Below, piece by piece: positions 26,108-35,903 of a stretch of DNA of 44,015 bases. Each line of letters starts with the position of its first letter. Position 1 is the stretch's first letter. Where the stretch lies: NCBI GenBank assembly GCA_964195485.1, contig CAXMPG010000052.1:1-44015 (forward strand), read 5' to 3'. The DNA is from CAJXZP01 sp964195485. Its GTDB lineage: Bacteria; Bacteroidota; Bacteroidia; Flavobacteriales_G; Salibacteraceae. Below the pieces are notes generated by a model that was not told the DNA's origin, did no database searches, and was given only the letters and a program-made list of their open reading frames with translations. Both the position numbers and the translations under genes were made by a program.

Positions 26108-27567
26108 TACTTTTAAAAGACATATTGTACCGTTCGCGGATAAAGGAAGTAATTGGCACGACCAACCTGGCTATTGAACAAGTGTGTTTTGACTCTCGTG
26201 AGGTATCTAAGTTTTCTGTTTTTGTTGCCGTAAGTGGTACCAAGGTAAATGGGCATCACTTCATTGAAAAAGCGATTGAACTTGGCGCAGTTGCCATTGT
26301 TTGTGAAGCTTTTCCTGAAAAATTACACGATAATATTACGTACATAAAAGTGCGAAGTAGTGCAGAGTCTTTAGGTCATATAGCGTCTAATTTTTATGGA
26401 GTTCCCTCCGAGAAGTTAAAAGTTATTGGCGTGACTGGAACAAATGGTAAAACAAGTATTGTAACCATGTTGTTTGAACTCTTTACCAACTTGGGCTACC
26501 AGTGTGGAATGCTGTCTACGGTGGTAAACAGAATTGGTGAAAAAGAAATTATTTCTACGCATACCACTTCAGATGCCGTAAAAGTAAATGCGCTTTTAAA
26601 CGAAATGGTGGAAGAAGGGTGTGATTACTGCTTTATGGAAGTGAGTTCACATGCCTTAGAACAACATCGTGTGGATGGGGTTTGCTTTAGCCAAGGCGTA
26701 TTCACCAATATTACCCACGACCATTTAGATTACCATAAGACATTCAATAATTACATCTCTGCTAAGAAAAAGCTGTTTGATGTGCTGAGTGCAGACTCCT
26801 TCGCGATTGTCAATAAAGACGATAAGCATTGGGCTGATATTGTGAAAAATTCGGCTGCGCAAGTCAAAACTTTTTCGCTGAAATCAATGGCAGATTTTAA
26901 AGCTAAGATTATCGATAATCAGTTTGAAGGTTTGCAATTAAATATCAACGGTCACGAAGTCTGGACGCAGCTGATGGGGGAGTTTAATGCGTCTAATCTA
27001 TTGGCGTTATATGGCGTTGCAATTTGTGCAGGTCAAGACGAAATGGAGGTTTTGACACAGATATCAAAACTACAACCGGCACCCGGGAGATTTCAGCAAA
27101 TCAAATCTAGAAATAAAGTTATTGGCATTGTTGATTATGCTCATACGCCTGACGCGCTAAGTAATGTGCTGGATACGATTTCAAAAATCCGTACTGGAAA
27201 TGAAAAAGTAATAACCGTAGTTGGATGTGGTGGAGATAGAGATGTAACCAAACGGCCGCTAATGGCTCAAATTGCCACCAAAGGAAGTGATCAAGCCATA
27301 ATTACATCGGATAATCCAAGAACAGAAGATCCGCAGACCATTATTGATGGGATGTTGGAAGGTTTAGATCCAAATCAATTAAGAAAGACATTAAGTATCC
27401 TAGATCGTGAACAGGCTATAAAAGCTGCGGCTGCATTGGCTGAACCAGGTGATATTATTCTGGTTGCAGGTAAGGGGCATGAAACATACCAAGATATAAA
27501 TGGAGTGAAGCATCATTTTGATGATGTGGAAATTTTAGAAAACCTATTAAATCCAAATCTAGATTAA
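26104..27567 (+). CDS. murE: UDP-MurNAc-tripeptide synthetase (meso-diaminopimelate type)
   Basis: A 487-residue Mur ligase that adds the third residue to UDP-MurNAc-L-Ala-D-Glu. The ATP loop GTNGKT lies at 112-117. The carbamylated-lysine segment is near ISAKKKLFD. The amino-acid specificity motif is DNPRTED (DNPR at 403-406), which selects meso-diaminopimelate over lysine. GKGHETYQ is present near the C-terminus. The peptidoglycan is therefore predicted to be DAP-type. The gene overlaps ftsI (ATGA) and shares one base with mraY (TAATG). Confidence 0.96.
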   Translation: MILLKDILYRSRIKEVIGTTNLAIEQVCFDSREVSKFSVFVAVSGTKVNGHHFIEKAIELGAVAIVCEAFPEKLHDNITYIKVRSSAESLGHIASNFYGVPSEKLKVIGVTGTNGKTSIVTMLFELFTNLGYQCGMLSTVVNRIGEKEIISTHTTSDAVKVNALLNEMVEEGCDYCFMEVSSHALEQHRVDGVCFSQGVFTNITHDHLDYHKTFNNYISAKKKLFDVLSADSFAIVNKDDKHWADIVKNSAAQVKTFSLKSMADFKAKIIDNQFEGLQLNINGHEVWTQLMGEFNASNLLALYGVAICAGQDEMEVLTQISKLQPAPGRFQQIKSRNKVIGIVDYAHTPDALSNVLDTISKIRTGNEKVITVVGCGGDRDVTKRPLMAQIATKGSDQAIITSDNPRTEDPQTIIDGMLEGLDPNQLRKTLSILDREQAIKAAAALAEPGDIILVAGKGHETYQDINGVKHHFDDVEILENLLNPNLD

Positions 27568-28817
27568 TGCTGTACTATTTATTTGAATATTTACAAGAGA
27601 TAAACATTCCGGGAGCGGGAGTGTTTCAATATATCTCGTTTAGAGCGGCAATGGCAATTGTGGTTTCTCTGCTTATTTCTATGGTGTTTGGTGGGAAAAT
27701 CATCAATATCATTAGAGCGCAACAAGCGGGCGAATCTATTCGTGATTTAGGCTTAGAGGGCCAAATGGAAAAAGCGGGAACGCCTACTATGGGAGGACTA
27801 ATTATTTTGGCTTCCATTATTATCCCCACGTTGCTTTTTGCTAAGTTAGATAACATATACATTATTCTGTTATTGGTGTCTACCGTTTGGTTGGGAGCTA
27901 TTGGTTTCATTGATGATTATATCAAAGTATTCAAAAAGAACAAAGAAGGATTAAGCGGTAAGTTTAAGGTTATTGGTCAAGTAGGTATCGGAATTATAGT
28001 AGGATCAGTTCTTTATTTTAATGAAGATGTTACAGTAAGAACCAAAGTAGCCAATGGCGCTACTAATGTGGCCCAAGCAGAGATGGGTAAATTAACCAAA
28101 GACGAATCTGCAAAGACTTTTGTGTGGCAAGAAGTGCAATCTACTAAAACCACTATCCCATTTGTAAAAAACAATGAATTCGACTACAAGTGGTTTCTGT
28201 CTTGGTTAAGTAAAGACTTACTCGCTTACACGTGGTTAATCTATATCCCAATCGTAATTCTAATCATCACCGCTATGAGTAATGGCGCAAATATGACCGA
28301 TGGAATTGATGGTCTAGCTGCCGGAACTTCCGCCATAATTGGGGTCGCCATTGCCGTATTTGCATTCGTTTCTGGTAATCAGTTTTTCGCAGATTATCTC
28401 AATGTAATGTACATCCCAGATAGTGGTGAAATCGTGATTTTCTCTGCCGCATTTGTCGGTGCAAGTGTGGGCTTTTTATGGTACAACTCTTTCCCCGCGC
28501 AAGTATTTATGGGTGATACCGGTTCATTAGCTCTTGGTGGAATTATAGCGGTAATGTCATTAGCAGTAAGAAAAGAATTAATCCTCCCTCTTTTAGCAGG
28601 AGTGTTTGTAGCAGAGAATTTATCGGTAATGCTTCAAGTAGCTTATTTCAAATACACAAAGAAAAAATATGGCGAAGGCCGAAGAATATTCTTGATGGCA
28701 CCCTTGCATCATCATTATCAAAAGCAAGGGTTACATGAATCTAAAATTGTTTCAAGGTTTTGGATTGTAGGATTAATGCTCATGGTACTCAGTATAGTAA
28801 CTCTAAAAATCAGATAA
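27567..28817 (+). CDS. mraY: Phospho-MurNAc-pentapeptide transferase MraY
   Basis: A 416-residue polytopic enzyme that makes lipid I from UDP-MurNAc-pentapeptide and undecaprenyl phosphate. Conserved motifs are GTPTMGG, the DDYIKVFKKNKEGL active-site loop, TDGIDGLAAG, FMGDTGSLALGG and the HHHYQKQG histidine cluster. It is about 50-60 residues longer than the ~360-residue norm, because of an insert after ~150 (SVLYFNEDVTVRTK through YKWFLSW). Such an insert is usual in Bacteroidota. It shares one base with the murE stop and ends five nt before murD. Confidence 0.96.
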   Translation: MLYYLFEYLQEINIPGAGVFQYISFRAAMAIVVSLLISMVFGGKIINIIRAQQAGESIRDLGLEGQMEKAGTPTMGGLIILASIIIPTLLFAKLDNIYIILLLVSTVWLGAIGFIDDYIKVFKKNKEGLSGKFKVIGQVGIGIIVGSVLYFNEDVTVRTKVANGATNVAQAEMGKLTKDESAKTFVWQEVQSTKTTIPFVKNNEFDYKWFLSWLSKDLLAYTWLIYIPIVILIITAMSNGANMTDGIDGLAAGTSAIIGVAIAVFAFVSGNQFFADYLNVMYIPDSGEIVIFSAAFVGASVGFLWYNSFPAQVFMGDTGSLALGGIIAVMSLAVRKELILPLLAGVFVAENLSVMLQVAYFKYTKKKYGEGRRIFLMAPLHHHYQKQGLHESKIVSRFWIVGLMLMVLSIVTLKIR

Positions 28818-28822
28818 GAGTT

Positions 28823-30151
28823 GTGAGTGAGATTGTAATACTAGGAGGTGGCGAAAGCGGAACAGGAGCAGCGCTTCTGGCGCAAGCCAAGGGATTTAAG
28901 GTTTTTGTATCAGACCTGGGTGAAATCAAAGATGAATACGCGAAAGTTCTTTCAAATGCAAACATACCGTTTGAACAAAACGGTCACACTAAAGAGCGGG
29001 TTTTAGCCGCAACAGAAGTGATAAAAAGTCCTGGGATTCCGGATACGGTTGCGCTTATAAAGCAATTGGATCAGCAAGGAACTTCGGTTATCGATGAAAT
29101 AGAGTTTGCCGCAAGGTACACCTCGGGTAAAATCATTGGTATTACAGGTAGTAACGGAAAAACTACTACGACTTTACTCACCTATGAAACGCTGAAAAAA
29201 GGAAAACTTAAGGTGGGTTTGGCAGGTAATATTGGTCAAAGCATGGCCGCACAATTAGTAACCACTGATTTTGATTATTGGGTGCTGGAATTGAGCAGCT
29301 TTCAATTGGATCGGATGTATAAAACCGTTATTCATATTGCGGCAATCATCAATATTACACCAGACCATTTAGACCGGTATAACTATGAATTCGACAATTA
29401 TGTGAAGTCGAAATTTAGAGTAATACAAAATCAAACGAGTAAAGATCACGTGGTCTTTTTCGCAGATGACGCAGTTATCTGCAACGAATTAGAACACCTA
29501 AAATTACCAGCACAGAAGCATGGGTTTTCACTGAAAACACCGCAAGTATCTGGGGGCTGGCTAGACAACGAGACTATTAATATTAACATAAAGGGTAAAT
29601 TAAAAATGAGCATTCAAAAACTAGCATTGCAGGGCAAGCACAACATTAACAATTCGATGGCGGCATCTATTATTTCGCAAGTAATGGATATCCGTAAAGA
29701 TGTAGTTCGTGAAAGCATGTCAGATTTTCAAAACGTGGAACACCGTTTAGAACAATTCATGACTATTTCTCATGTAGACTATATCAATGATTCAAAAGCA
29801 ACCAATGTGAATTCTGCATGGTACGCATTAGAATCTATGTCGCAACCAACAGGTTGGATTGTTGGTGGAGTTGATAAAGGAAACGACTATACCCAATTAG
29901 TAGAATTGGTGAAAGAAAAAGTGAAATTTATCGTTGCTTTGGGTAAAGATGTAGAAAAAATTCACGCTGCTTTTGGTGATTTAGTAGAGGTGTATGATGC
30001 CGCTGATATGGGCGAAGCAGTAGGAATTGCCTACCGTTTTACAAGTAAAGGCGATGCCGTTTTACTTTCTCCATGTTGTGCAAGTTTCGATTTATTCGAG
30101 AACTACGAAGACCGTGGTAATACCTTTAAAAATTTAGTTAGAAGTCTTTAA
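28823..30151 (+). CDS. murD: UDP-MurNAc-L-alanine:D-glutamate ligase
   Basis: A 442-residue ligase adding D-Glu to UDP-MurNAc-L-Ala in the cytoplasm. The start is GTG at 28823, giving MSEIVILGGGESGTGAA. Upstream in-frame codons lie inside mraY and carry no conserved sequence. The nucleotide-binding glycine motif GGGESGTG precedes the ATP loop GITGSNGKTTTT (109-114). NITPDHLDRY, DSKATN and LLSPCCASFDLFENYEDRG are strong MurD signatures. It follows the mraY stop by five nt and leaves 13 nt to ftsW. Confidence 0.95.
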   Translation: MSEIVILGGGESGTGAALLAQAKGFKVFVSDLGEIKDEYAKVLSNANIPFEQNGHTKERVLAATEVIKSPGIPDTVALIKQLDQQGTSVIDEIEFAARYTSGKIIGITGSNGKTTTTLLTYETLKKGKLKVGLAGNIGQSMAAQLVTTDFDYWVLELSSFQLDRMYKTVIHIAAIINITPDHLDRYNYEFDNYVKSKFRVIQNQTSKDHVVFFADDAVICNELEHLKLPAQKHGFSLKTPQVSGGWLDNETININIKGKLKMSIQKLALQGKHNINNSMAASIISQVMDIRKDVVRESMSDFQNVEHRLEQFMTISHVDYINDSKATNVNSAWYALESMSQPTGWIVGGVDKGNDYTQLVELVKEKVKFIVALGKDVEKIHAAFGDLVEVYDAADMGEAVGIAYRFTSKGDAVLLSPCCASFDLFENYEDRGNTFKNLVRSL

Positions 30152-30164
30152 ATAGACGATTGTT

Positions 30165-31358
30165 GTGGTAGATAAAGTGTTTAAATATCTTGGTGGAGAC
30201 CGTGCCATTTGGGTGGTTGTAATGTTCAAAGCGTTACTTTCATTGCTATTGGTATATAGTTCTATTGTTACGCTTGCGTATAAATACCAAGGTGGAAACA
30301 CCTTTTATTACATGATTAAACACGGCACTTTTGTGCTTTCGGGTTTTGTCATTATTTACCTCGTTCATAAGATCAACTATCGCTATTTATCTCGAATTGC
30401 ACAGTTTGCAATTTGGCTCGTTATTCCATTGCTTTTGCTCACTTTGGTGATGGGTAACAACATTAATAATGCGAGTAGGTGGTTAACAATACCAATTATC
30501 AATCAAAGTTTTCAAACTTCCGATTTAGCAAAAATTGCGCTTATCATGTATATAGCGCGATTCTTGGCGGTTAAGAGTAGTGCTTTGGGTGACTTTAAAG
30601 GAACCTTTGTGCCTTTAATGGGTGTGGTAGCAATTGTAGTTGGTTTGATTTTACCTGCCAACTTATCTACCGCATTGGTGATGTTCATGATGAGTATGGT
30701 GCTTATGTTTATGGCAGGTGTAAGTATTAAAAATTTACTGAGTGTTATTCCCGTGGGTCTAGCAGGATTAATGCTCGTTATAGCCGTTTATAAAGTAAGT
30801 CCAGAGACGTTCCCAAGGTTTCAAACTTGGGAAGCACGTATTGAAAGATTTGGTTCTGATGAGGCAAATCCTAATGGAAACTATCAAGCTGATCAAGCTA
30901 AGATAGCCATTGCTACGGGGGGTGTTTTTGGTAAAGGACCTGGAAACAGTACGCAGCGTAATTTTCTGCCGAGTTCTTTCTCTGATTTTATTTACGCCAT
31001 TGTAATTGAAGAATACGGATTTGTAGGAGGTGCAGGAATTGTGTTCTTGTACTTAATTTTATTATACCGGTCGATTAAAATAGTTCAAAAAGCCAAAGGT
31101 AGTTTTGCCGCTAATTTGGTACTCGGGTTAAGTTTTGGATTAGTCGTTCAAGGTTTAATCAACATGATGGTAAACGTTAATTTACTTCCTGTAACTGGGC
31201 AAACATTACCACTCGTTAGTATGGGTGGAACCTCTATGTGGTTTACCTCCATATCCATCGGGATAATTTTGAGTGTAAGCAGAACCGTAGAGTTAGAAAT
31301 AGAAGAAGAAATAGAAGTTGTACAACCAAAGCATGGGAGGAAATATGAAACAGCTTAG
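30165..31358 (+). CDS. ftsW: Lipid II polymerase FtsW (SEDS family)
   Basis: A 397-residue polytopic SEDS protein that polymerises septal glycan with FtsI. The GTG at 30165 gives MVDKVFKYLGGDRAIW, the expected cytosolic N-terminus. Family motifs include NNASRWLTIP, QTSDLAKIALI, the ANLSTALVMF helix, GPGNSTQRNFLPSSFSDFIY, EYGFVG and LPLVSMGGTSMW. The C-terminal tail is acidic (EIEEEIEVV), then basic. The 3' end overlaps murG by 14 nt. RodA shares the fold, but the dcw position decides for FtsW. Confidence 0.94.
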   Translation: MVDKVFKYLGGDRAIWVVVMFKALLSLLLVYSSIVTLAYKYQGGNTFYYMIKHGTFVLSGFVIIYLVHKINYRYLSRIAQFAIWLVIPLLLLTLVMGNNINNASRWLTIPIINQSFQTSDLAKIALIMYIARFLAVKSSALGDFKGTFVPLMGVVAIVVGLILPANLSTALVMFMMSMVLMFMAGVSIKNLLSVIPVGLAGLMLVIAVYKVSPETFPRFQTWEARIERFGSDEANPNGNYQADQAKIAIATGGVFGKGPGNSTQRNFLPSSFSDFIYAIVIEEYGFVGGAGIVFLYLILLYRSIKIVQKAKGSFAANLVLGLSFGLVVQGLINMMVNVNLLPVTGQTLPLVSMGGTSMWFTSISIGIILSVSRTVELEIEEEIEVVQPKHGRKYETA

Positions 31359-32445
31359 AGTTTTGGTTAGTGGTGGCGGTACTGGAGGACATATTTTTCC
31401 GGCTATAGCTATTGCAAATGCAATTAAAGATATACATCCAGATGCCGAGTTTCTTTTTGTGGGAGCAGAAGGGAAAATGGAAATGGAAAAAGTTCCAGCC
31501 GAAGGGTTTAAAATTGAAGGGCTTTGGATCAGTGGTTTTAGTAGGAGTTTGAGTTTGAGTAATCTGGTTTTTCCTTTTAAGTTGATTTCTAGTATGCGGA
31601 AAGCAGCTAAAATCGTGAAAAATTTTAAACCTGACGTAGCCATTGGTACGGGAGGTTTTGCGAGTGGTCCAACACTTCGTGTAGCTTCAAAAAAAGGAGT
31701 GCCTTGTTTAATTCAAGAACAAAACTCTTTTCCGGGAGTGACCAACAGAATTCTTTCTGGTAGAGCCAAAAAGATTTGTGTGGCTTATGATGGAATGGAT
31801 AAATACTTCGGTAAAGAAAAAACCATTTTAACAGGGAATCCAGTACGGAAAGAAGTAGTTAAAATTGAAGGGAAACGAGACGAAGCTATCCAGTTTTTTG
31901 GATTGGATGCAAACAAAAAAACAGTGCTAATTGTGGGCGGAAGTTTAGGCGCACAATCGGTTAATAATGCCATTTTAGAAAACCTTTCTTCCTTATTGGA
32001 ATTGGGTATTCAAATAGTGTGGCAGACCGGAAAAACAAATTATAAAGAAATTAGTGCGGCTACAAAATCTTTCGAAGGAAAGGGAGTACATGTAAAGGAG
32101 TTTATTTTTAAAATGGATTTAGGTTATGCCGCAGCCGATATGGTTATCTCACGAGCGGGAGCTATTGCAGTTTCTGAATTGAGTATTGTGGCTAAACCAA
32201 CAGTATTAGTGCCATATCCGTTTGCAGCGGAAGATCATCAAACTAAAAACGCAATGTCGCTTGTAGAAAAGGGAGCCGCTATTTTAGTAAAAGATGCTGA
32301 TGTAAAAACGGGATTATTAAAAGAGATTAAAAATTTAGTGAGAAACCCAAATGTGGGCGAATCACTTACCCAGAATATAAAAGAATTAGGAAAGCCAAAT
32401 GCGGCTAACCAAATTGCACGTGAAGTATTGAGTTTGGTAAAATGA
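31345..32445 (+). CDS. murG: UDP-GlcNAc:lipid I N-acetylglucosaminyltransferase MurG
   Basis: A 366-residue GT28 enzyme converting lipid I to lipid II at the inner membrane face. The ATG at 31345 gives MKQLRVLVSGGGTGGH. An SD-like GGAGG at 31336-31340 sits four nt upstream, unusual in this phylum, and supports this start. ATG at 31333 and TTG at 31318 are in frame but rejected. Motifs: GGGTGGH (10-16), GTGGFASGP, IQEQNSFPG, GGSLGAQ and SRAGAIAVSEL. It overlaps ftsW by 14 nt and murC by four (ATGA). Confidence 0.95.
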   Translation: MKQLRVLVSGGGTGGHIFPAIAIANAIKDIHPDAEFLFVGAEGKMEMEKVPAEGFKIEGLWISGFSRSLSLSNLVFPFKLISSMRKAAKIVKNFKPDVAIGTGGFASGPTLRVASKKGVPCLIQEQNSFPGVTNRILSGRAKKICVAYDGMDKYFGKEKTILTGNPVRKEVVKIEGKRDEAIQFFGLDANKKTVLIVGGSLGAQSVNNAILENLSSLLELGIQIVWQTGKTNYKEISAATKSFEGKGVHVKEFIFKMDLGYAAADMVISRAGAIAVSELSIVAKPTVLVPYPFAAEDHQTKNAMSLVEKGAAILVKDADVKTGLLKEIKNLVRNPNVGESLTQNIKELGKPNAANQIAREVLSLVK

Positions 32446-33791
32446 AGAAATTGAATAACATACATACGGTTTATTTCCTTGGAATAGGGGGGATTGGAAT
32501 GAGTGCCTTGGCGCGTTATTTCAAACTAAATGGGTGTGCTGTTATGGGGTATGATAAAACTAAAACGCCATTAACGGAGGCTTTGGAAAGCGAAGGTATT
32601 CCCATTCATTATACGCCAGACGTTAATCAAATTCCAGAGGAGTTGGATTTAGTGGTTTTCACGCCTGCAGTTTCGGATAAAAACCCAGAGTGGATTTCAA
32701 TTTTAGAGCGTGATTTAACGCGAATGAAACGGGCAGAAGTGCTTGGTTTGATTAGTAGTTCGGGGCGATGTTTAGCCGTAGCGGGAACGCATGGTAAAAC
32801 AACTACGAGTGCCATTTTAGCCCATATTCTAAAATCCAATTTCGGGGAGGTTTCTGCTTTTGTAGGAGGGATTTTAAGTAATTACAATACGAATTTCTTA
32901 TACGCAGAAACGAATGATTTTTTTGTGGTGGAAGCAGATGAGTTTGATCGTTCGTTTTTACATTTAGATCCGCAAATTGCGGTGATAAACTCTGTAGATG
33001 CAGATCACTTGGATATCTATGGTGAGGAAGATGCATTACTTGATAGTTTTAAAGACTTCGCTAATAAAGTGAAAGAAGGCGGAACTCTCATCGTGAATAG
33101 TGCTATTCCAAATATTTTTAATAGAAAAGTAGCTACTTTCGGTATTGAAACGAGTGCCGATTATGAAGCGAAAAACGTACAAATCTTAGATGGTAATTAT
33201 GTTTTTGATTTCCATCATCCAAACGGAGTGATTAAGGCGATGTCTTTATCCTTACCTGGAAAACATAATGTTGAAAATGCCATTGCGGCATCAGCCATAG
33301 CTAGTTTATGTGGTGTTTCTGATGAGGAAATTCTAAAAGCAATTTCCAGTTTTAAAGGTGTTAAAAGACGTTTCGAGATTACCAGAAGCGTAGACGAAAC
33401 AATTTACATAGATGATTATGCCCATCATCCTACGGAAATTAGCAGTGTATTAGAATCGGCTAGAGAAATGTATGTGGGTAAAAAATTAACGGTCATTTTT
33501 CAACCGCATTTATATTCACGTACAAGAGATTTTGAAACGGAGTTTGCAAAAGCGCTTTCGGGTTTTGATGAGGTGATATTATTGGATATTTATCCAGCGC
33601 GTGAATTACCTATTGAAGGCGTGACTTCAGAACATTTACTGGAAAAAATTTCGATAGAGAATAAAAAAGTAATGGCAAAAAGTCAAGTAGTTAGCTATTT
33701 GAAAGAAAAGAAATTTGATGTGTTGCTTACCCTTGGTGCGGGTGATATTGATACACTAGTAGCACCAATAAAAGAATTAATTACTGCGTGA
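32442..33791 (+). CDS. murC: UDP-MurNAc:L-alanine ligase
   Basis: A 449-residue Mur ligase that adds L-Ala to UDP-MurNAc, the first peptide step. The N-terminal FLGIGGIGMSALAR binds the UDP sugar. The ATP loop is GTHGKTTTS (from 115). EADEFDRSFL, NSVDADHLDIYG and DDYAHHPTEI are MurC signatures. The ATG overlaps the murG stop (ATGA), and its TGA overlaps the GTG of ftsQ (GTGA). Confidence 0.96.
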   Translation: MKKLNNIHTVYFLGIGGIGMSALARYFKLNGCAVMGYDKTKTPLTEALESEGIPIHYTPDVNQIPEELDLVVFTPAVSDKNPEWISILERDLTRMKRAEVLGLISSSGRCLAVAGTHGKTTTSAILAHILKSNFGEVSAFVGGILSNYNTNFLYAETNDFFVVEADEFDRSFLHLDPQIAVINSVDADHLDIYGEEDALLDSFKDFANKVKEGGTLIVNSAIPNIFNRKVATFGIETSADYEAKNVQILDGNYVFDFHHPNGVIKAMSLSLPGKHNVENAIAASAIASLCGVSDEEILKAISSFKGVKRRFEITRSVDETIYIDDYAHHPTEISSVLESAREMYVGKKLTVIFQPHLYSRTRDFETEFAKALSGFDEVILLDIYPARELPIEGVTSEHLLEKISIENKKVMAKSQVVSYLKEKKFDVLLTLGAGDIDTLVAPIKELITA

Positions 33792-34582
33792 AAAAGTTTA
33801 AAAACATAGCACTTGTGGCTCTGTCAGTAATGGCATTGATAGCAGTATTGGGCTTGGCTGAAACGACACGTAGAGATGTGAAGTTTGAAGATGTCAAGGT
33901 GGGTATTGATGTAAGCGATGGCAACTACTTTGTAGATGAACTGGATATTGAAAGTCAGGTTTTTGCGCATGGCTACCAAAAGGGTGTAGAACCAATTATG
34001 AATATTGATTTGAAGCAATTAGAAGCACAATTCGATAAAATGCCATCCGTAAAAAAGGCAGAGGTATATACTTCGCTAAACGGATTGTTGAAAGTAGATA
34101 TTAAGCAGCGTACACCTATTGCAAGGGTATATACCAGAACAAGTAGTTTCTATTTAGATAAAGCGGGTTACATAATGCCATTATCCGATAAATACACCGC
34201 AAAAGTGCCTGTAGTAAACGGAGATTTAAATATTGATTATTCCGTAGTAGAAGGTCAAAATTTTGCGACTAAAAATGAATTAATGGAAATCAATTTTGAG
34301 GCTAGAAAATTATATGAAGCCTATTGGTTAGCGAAGAAATTTAAAGAAGTGCCATTCTGGGATGCGCAGTTCAAACAAATATATTTTAAAGAAGACGGTG
34401 ATATTGAGCTTATACCAGCCGTAGGTAATCATGTGATACTCATTGACGGAGTAGCACATATTGAGGAATCATTAACTAAGTTGATGATTCTCTACAAAGA
34501 AGGGTTAAGCAAAACCGGTTGGAATAATTACAGAATAATAAACCTCAAGTATAAAGATCAAATTGTGTGTATAAAACGATAA
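33788..34582 (+). CDS. ftsQ: Cell-division protein FtsQ
   Basis: A 264-residue bitopic divisome protein. The GTG at 33788 is embedded in the murC stop (GTGA) and gives a short cytosolic tail, then a membrane helix (ALVALSVMALIAVLGLA). The periplasmic part contains a POTRA-like unit (MNIDLKQLEAQFDKMPSVKK) and an FtsQ beta domain (VDIKQRTPIARVYT, FYLDKAGYIMPL). It links the cytosolic ring to FtsL and partners. Similarity is moderate, but the motifs and the slot between murC and ftsA are decisive. Confidence 0.92.
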   Translation: MKKFKNIALVALSVMALIAVLGLAETTRRDVKFEDVKVGIDVSDGNYFVDELDIESQVFAHGYQKGVEPIMNIDLKQLEAQFDKMPSVKKAEVYTSLNGLLKVDIKQRTPIARVYTRTSSFYLDKAGYIMPLSDKYTAKVPVVNGDLNIDYSVVEGQNFATKNELMEINFEARKLYEAYWLAKKFKEVPFWDAQFKQIYFKEDGDIELIPAVGNHVILIDGVAHIEESLTKLMILYKEGLSKTGWNNYRIINLKYKDQIVCIKR

Positions 34583-34584
34583 CT

Positions 34585-35886
34585 ATGGAAGAGACAGGGC
34601 ATAAAGAAATCGTAGCTGGGCTAGACATTGGAACCACCAAAATTGTAGCCATCATTGGAACTATCAACGAACATGGAAAACTCGAAATTTTGGGTATGGC
34701 TAGAACGGAATCATTAGGCGTAAGCCGTGGTGTGGTGACGCATATTACCCAAACTATTGAGGCTATCCAGAAGGTGATGAAAGAAGCCGAAGAAATTGCG
34801 GGCTATGAAATAGGTAAGATAAATGTAGGTATTGCAGGACAACATATTCGTAGTATTCAACATAGCGGTAGTAGAATGCGTGAAAACATCGATACCGAAA
34901 TCACACAAAAAGATATAAATCAACTTATCAAAGAAATGTATAAGTTGGTTATGCTTCCAGGCGAGAAAGTAATTGATGTACTTCCGCAAGATTTTACCGT
35001 GGATAATGAAAAAGGTATTCATGATCCAATTGGTATGGCTGGCGTTCGTTTAGAAGCTAATTTCCATATCATTACCGGGAACATTGCCGCAGCTAAAAAC
35101 ATTGTAAAATGTGTAGCTGGAGCAGACATGGAGGTTGATAATTTGATTTTGGAGCCACTGGCTTCTTCTGATGCTGTTTTGAGTAAAGAAGAAAAAGAAG
35201 CTGGGGTTGTATTGGTTGATATAGGTGGTGGTACTACCGATGTAGCCATTTTTAAAGAAGGCATTATCCGTCACACAGCGGTTATTCCTTTTGGAGGAAA
35301 CATTATTACAGAGGATATTAAGCATGGTTGCTCGATTATTAAAAGTCAAGCAGAACAATTGAAAGTTAAATTTGGTAGCGCCTTGTCGGAAACCGCTTCC
35401 AGTAACGAGATTGTTTCTATTCCTGGTCTTAGAGGTCGTGAGCCAAAAGAGATTTCTCTTTTCAATTTAGCGAGCATTATCCAATCTAGAGTAGAAGAAA
35501 TCATTGAGCAAGTGTATTACGAAATCCGTAATTCAGGATTGGAGAAACAATTAATTGCAGGTATCGTAGTAACTGGTGGTGGTTCTCAGTTGAAAAATGT
35601 AACGCAATTATTTGAGTTTCTTACTGGAATGGATACACGAATTGGATATCCAACAGAACACTTAGCAAACGGAGTAGAAGATATTACTAGTCCGATGTAC
35701 TCCACTGGTGTAGGACTTATCCTGAAAGGGTTTGAGAGACTTAAAAATAATACGGATGGTGCGAAAGCTGCTGAAGTTAAGACGGTAGAGAAACCGGAAG
35801 CGGAGAAAAAAGGTTCTGGAATGAACAGTTTCTTAGATATGATTAAAAAGACATCTGATACGTTTTTTAGTGATTTAACAGACTAG
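34585..35886 (+). CDS. ftsA: Cell-division ATPase FtsA
   Basis: A 433-residue actin-like protein that anchors FtsZ filaments to the membrane. The ATG at 34585 follows the ftsQ stop by two nt. A GTG at 34567 inside ftsQ is in frame but rejected. The phosphate-1 motif is GLDIGTTKIVAIIG. Phosphate 2 is VVLVDIGGGTTDVAIF. The adenosine motif is GIVVTGGGSQLKN. The C-terminal end (GMNSFLDMIKKTSDTFFSDL) is an amphipathic helix suited to membrane binding. It is followed by 105 nt containing a hairpin, the largest gap in the dcw cluster. Confidence 0.95.
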   Translation: MEETGHKEIVAGLDIGTTKIVAIIGTINEHGKLEILGMARTESLGVSRGVVTHITQTIEAIQKVMKEAEEIAGYEIGKINVGIAGQHIRSIQHSGSRMRENIDTEITQKDINQLIKEMYKLVMLPGEKVIDVLPQDFTVDNEKGIHDPIGMAGVRLEANFHIITGNIAAAKNIVKCVAGADMEVDNLILEPLASSDAVLSKEEKEAGVVLVDIGGGTTDVAIFKEGIIRHTAVIPFGGNIITEDIKHGCSIIKSQAEQLKVKFGSALSETASSNEIVSIPGLRGREPKEISLFNLASIIQSRVEEIIEQVYYEIRNSGLEKQLIAGIVVTGGGSQLKNVTQLFEFLTGMDTRIGYPTEHLANGVEDITSPMYSTGVGLILKGFERLKNNTDGAKAAEVKTVEKPEAEKKGSGMNSFLDMIKKTSDTFFSDLTD

Positions 35887-35903
35887 TCTTAATAACCATT
35901 GAG

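Noticed and set aside
31243..31643. Two minus-strand frames over the ftsW/murG junction
   Set aside because: They are antisense to conserved dcw coding sequence and lack any domain.
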